This document shows, piece after piece, positions 6,876 through 9,000 of a DNA stretch of 9,000 nt (position 1 is the first letter of the stretch; the number at the start of each line of letters is the position of its first letter). The notes beneath the pieces are model-generated. The model saw only the letters and a list, made by a program, of their open reading frames with translations, ran no database searches and had not been told where the DNA came from. The translations under genes were made by a program, and so were the position numbers. This stretch comes from Candidatus Cloacimonadota bacterium (GTDB lineage: Bacteria > Cloacimonadota > Cloacimonadia > Cloacimonadales > TCS61), in contig JAOZPK010000092.1 in the NCBI GenBank assembly GCA_029932755.1, positions 1-9,000 on the forward strand, written 5' to 3'.

Positions 6876-8786
6876 TTACTTATTTAAGATTTCATTGACT
6901 TTTAAAATTATAGAATCATATGTAAATGGTTTATGAAGAAAACTAGTATTTGGAGAGGATGTATGTTTTTTAATGAAATCATTATCAACATTTCCGGAGA
7001 TGAAGATAGCTTTTATGTCAGGTTGAAGCTTTCTTAGTTCATCAACCAACTCCGGTCCACTTATCTTCGGCATTGTAATGTCGGAGATCAAAAGATGAAT
7101 TTTTTCATTACTTTCTTTAAATTTAAGCAAGCCTTCTTTACCATTTGATGCTTCAATAATTTTGTAACCCCGTTCCTCTAAAATTTCAGATAGGAAATTC
7201 CTGATGCTGTTTTCATCATCAACAAGTAAGATAGTTTCATCTCCGGTTGGAAGATTCTCTGAATCGAAAATTTTAGCTTCATTAACATTGGACTCTGTAA
7301 TTATTTGTGGAAAATAGACATTAAATTCAGAGCCTTTTCCTTCTTCTGATTCAACAAGTATTACGCCTTTATTCTGTTTCATGATACCAAATACTGTAGA
7401 AAGTCCAAGACCGGTACCCTTGCCTACTTCCTTAGTTGTAAAGAAAGGTTCGAATATCTTTCTCCGAATCTCTTCACTCATGCCTATTCCCGTATCTACA
7501 ACAGATATCTTAATATATTCATTTGACGCATTAAGATTGTGCTGTTCAATGAATTCTTTGGTAAGTGCTTCTTTTGTTGTAGAAATCATGATCTTGCCAT
7601 AGCCTTCAATCGCATCACGTGCGTTTACAACAAGATTAACAATAACCTGTTCGAGTTGACTTTTATCTGCATAGATCATACAAGAAGGGCTTTGAAAAGT
7701 TGTTTTTAAAGATATTTCTTCTCCGATTAATCTCTTCAACATTTTCTCAAGTTCTGTAATAGTTTTATTCAGATCGACATTAATTTTTTCAACTATTTGC
7801 TTTCGTGAAAAACCTAGTAATTGTTTAGTTAGTCTTGCCGCTCTTTCACCGCAATCTTTAATCACTTTGATATCTTTATAAGAATCGTTGTCTTTATCCA
7901 ATTTTTTAAGAGCTAAATCGGAATAACCATTAATAGCTGTTAATAAATTATTGAAATCATGCGCAATTCCACCTGCAAGTTTTCCAACAACTTCCATTTT
8001 TTGAGATTGGTATAATTGTTCTTGAACAATCTGTTTTTCATCTTGAGCCTGAATACGTTTGGTTATATCACGAGCAATAACTAAGAGTGCTTGTTCTTCA
8101 TTAAAAGTTATTTCACTTTTATGAAGTTCAACAATTATTTCTTCACCACTCTTTTTAACGTGAGTAAAAACAGGTGAATCGATAATACTTTTCTTATTTA
8201 GATAATTTGACAATTGTTTCCACTCTTTTTCAATATAAAGCGTAAAAGCAGGAGCTGAAATAAGTTCATCTTTTGCATATCCATATTTATTTAATACAAC
8301 ATCATTACAATCAAGAAAATTCTCTCCATTTTTAGATAATATAAAAATAGGATCAGCAATACTGTTGAAAAGGAGACGATATTTTTTCTCGCTTTGTCGG
8401 AGATTGTATTCCATTTTATAGCGATAAAATGCCATTTCGATTGTTACATGAAGTTCATGTTCTTCAAAAGGTTTTATCAAATAACCAAAAGGATCAGTTA
8501 CTTTTGCGCTATTCAAAATGGGTTCGTTCGCATAGGCTGTAAGATATATTATTGGGACATTGTATTGTTTTTTAATTTTAACAGCAGTTTCAATACCGTT
8601 GAGCGTTCCGGCTAGCATTATATCCATCAGAATCAAATCAGGATTTAATTCTTCGTAGCGTTCAAGAACTCGTTCTCCATAAGAAATAATGTCAATAACT
8701 TCATAGTTGAATTGTAACAAAGTTCTTTTTATATCTTCTGCAATGATCCTTTCATCTTCAACAATCAACAGTCTTTTCTGTGCCAT
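6876..8786 (-). CDS. Soluble hybrid histidine kinase, REC-PAS-HisKA-HATPase-REC
   Basis: This 636-residue protein has no membrane segment. The first receiver (about 4-122) has E10-D11, phosphoacceptor D55 (LILMDIMLAG), T83 and K105. PAS spans about 132-246 (YRLLFNSIADPIFIL to ARDITKRI). HisKA has H276 in GGIAHDFNNLL. The ATPase domain has N-box N384/N388 (VNLVVNARDAI), G1 DTGIGM (431-436) and G2 GKGTGLGLS (455-463). The second receiver (about 517-636) has D523-D524, D569 (LISDITMP), S597 and K619. All key residues are intact. It is probably cytoplasmic, with PAS reading a soluble ligand or a redox signal and D55 letting another kinase control it. ATG 8786 is the first possible start: a TAA lies in frame just upstream, and AGG precedes it by six bases. 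It is the first gene of the three-gene signalling operon, 19 bp before the membrane kinase. No HPt domain is present to link D569 onward. Confidence 0.95.
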   Translation of the reverse strand: MAQKRLLIVEDERIIAEDIKRTLLQFNYEVIDIISYGERVLERYEELNPDLILMDIMLAGTLNGIETAVKIKKQYNVPIIYLTAYANEPILNSAKVTDPFGYLIKPFEEHELHVTIEMAFYRYKMEYNLRQSEKKYRLLFNSIADPIFILSKNGENFLDCNDVVLNKYGYAKDELISAPAFTLYIEKEWKQLSNYLNKKSIIDSPVFTHVKKSGEEIIVELHKSEITFNEEQALLVIARDITKRIQAQDEKQIVQEQLYQSQKMEVVGKLAGGIAHDFNNLLTAINGYSDLALKKLDKDNDSYKDIKVIKDCGERAARLTKQLLGFSRKQIVEKINVDLNKTITELEKMLKRLIGEEISLKTTFQSPSCMIYADKSQLEQVIVNLVVNARDAIEGYGKIMISTTKEALTKEFIEQHNLNASNEYIKISVVDTGIGMSEEIRRKIFEPFFTTKEVGKGTGLGLSTVFGIMKQNKGVILVESEEGKGSEFNVYFPQIITESNVNEAKIFDSENLPTGDETILLVDDENSIRNFLSEILEERGYKIIEASNGKEGLLKFKESNEKIHLLISDITMPKISGPELVDELRKLQPDIKAIFISGNVDNDFIKKHTSSPNTSFLHKPFTYDSIILKVNEILNK

Positions 8787-8880
8787 TATTTACCTACACC
8801 TTCCTAAAATTATGTCCTAAAAAAATTACATGTAACAAAAAGTAGAAAAAAGAAAAAGTGGTCAATTTGTTTTTATAACA
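8787..8880 (-). promoter_or_regulatory. Leader and presumed promoter region of the signalling operon
   Basis: This A/T-rich gap separates the tRNA terminator from the hybrid kinase start, so the operon's promoter should be here. On the minus strand there is a TTGACC box (8860-8865), and 15 bases later TACTTT (8839-8844). The spacing is short and the -10 is poor, so the exact promoter is uncertain. A pyrimidine-rich stretch (about 8838-8861 on the minus strand) lies between and around the boxes. No GG-N10-GC element of a sigma-54 promoter is seen, so the operon does not appear to be driven by its own regulator through sigma-54. Confidence 0.35.
8826..8835. repeat. 10-bp perfect palindrome TTACATGTAA in the operon leader
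   Basis: A perfect, gapless palindrome lies about 40-50 bases before the hybrid kinase start, downstream of the candidate -10 box. Its position would suit an operator, but a 10-bp palindrome in A/T-rich DNA can occur by chance. Confidence 0.4.
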
Positions 8881-8882
8881 AA
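8866..8882. repeat. Inverted repeat TTTGTT-N5-AACAAA
   Basis: Six-base perfect arms (8866-8871 and 8877-8882) flank a 5-base spacer. The repeat lies directly next to the TTGACC box and partly overlaps the terminator's T tract. It could be an operator at the -35 region or an accident of A/T-rich sequence. Confidence 0.3.
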
Positions 8883-8915
8883 ATAAAAAGCCATCCGGTA
8901 TTGCCGGATGGCTTT
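8881..8915 (-). terminator. Intrinsic terminator of the tRNA-Gln transcript
   Basis: A 12-bp perfect stem (AAAGCCATCCGG 8887-8898 with CCGGATGGCTTT 8904-8915) carries a 5-base loop. On the minus strand it is followed by TTTTTATTT, the expected U tract. It begins two bases after the encoded CCA of the tRNA and insulates the signalling operon from tRNA transcription. On the plus strand the T tract is only three bases, so it probably works in one direction. Confidence 0.9.
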
Positions 8916-8917
8916 AA

Positions 8918-8992
8918 TGGTTGGGCCGGGAGGATTCGAACCCCCGAATGCATGGACCAAAACCATGTGACTTACCGCTTGTCGACGGCCCA
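8918..8992 (-). tRNA. tRNA-Gln (anticodon UUG), CCA encoded
   Basis: This 75-base gene on the minus strand folds as a full cloverleaf. The acceptor stem is TGGGCCG (8986-8992) with CGGCCCA (8922-8928). The D stem is GAC/GTC around an AAGCGGTAA loop, and the anticodon stem is CATGG/CCATG with loop TTTTGGT, giving anticodon TTG. The T arm is GGGGG-TTCGAAT-CCTCC with one G-T pair. The discriminator is A (8921), followed by genome-encoded CCA (8918-8920). U1-A72 is the pair expected of bacterial tRNA-Gln. It reads CAA codons directly and CAG by wobble. The terminator follows at once; its promoter, or an upstream tRNA in the same transcript, lies beyond the window. Confidence 0.95.
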
Positions 8993-9000
8993 AAAGATCT

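Noticed and set aside
8787..8917. Sigma-54 promoter or riboswitch before the hybrid kinase
   Set aside because: No GG-N10-GC spacing was found in the leader, and the only strong hairpin is the tRNA terminator. The gap is too short and too A/T-rich for a riboswitch aptamer.
8918..8992. tRNA gene as an integration site of a mobile element
   Set aside because: There is no integrase gene and no direct repeat of the tRNA 3' end in the window, and the genes next to it look like ordinary signalling genes.

Overview
The window is AT-rich, roughly two thirds A+T by eye, and almost fully coding. Every gene has a purine-rich Shine-Dalgarno-like stretch (AGAGG, GAGGG, AAGGA, AGG) at usable spacing. This argues against a typical Bacteroidetes genome, where such signals are usually absent. 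A sigma-54 activator and long PAS/REC histidine kinases point to a diderm-type, environmentally responsive bacterium, perhaps from a candidate phylum of the FCB group. That placement is inference, and no gene here fixes the taxonomy.

Left part, plus strand (1-3349). The 3' tail of an unidentified gene overlaps by 11 bp a gene for a membrane-anchored alkaline-phosphatase-superfamily enzyme of the sulfatase / LTA-synthase type. Seven bases after that gene ends, a polytopic GT87/DUF2029-like glycosyltransferase begins. The tight spacing suggests one operon that builds or decorates a cell-envelope glycan or lipid. The substrate is not readable from the sequence.

Right part, minus strand (8786 down to 3346). 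Three signalling genes are transcribed in this order: a soluble hybrid kinase (REC-PAS-HisKA-HATPase-REC), a membrane sensor kinase (TM-extracytoplasmic domain-TM-HAMP-PAS-HisKA-HATPase) starting at TTG, and an NtrC-type response regulator (REC-AAA+-Fis HTH). The gaps are 19 bp and 4 bp, so the genes are almost certainly co-transcribed and the last pair translationally coupled. The likely logic is that two kinases feed a sigma-54-dependent activator. No histidine phosphotransfer (HPt) domain and no sigma-54 promoter was found in the window, so the wiring and the target genes are unknown. The plus-strand and minus-strand operons converge tail to tail with overlapping stop codons and no terminator between them.

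Far right (8787-9000). A tRNA-Gln(UUG) with encoded CCA lies on the minus strand. It is followed two bases later by a strong intrinsic terminator. Between that terminator and the hybrid kinase lies a short A/T-rich leader that must hold the operon's promoter. It contains a 10-bp palindrome and a second inverted repeat. I see no mobile element, CRISPR array or clearly new system. The main points of interest are atypical motif residues in otherwise recognisable families.
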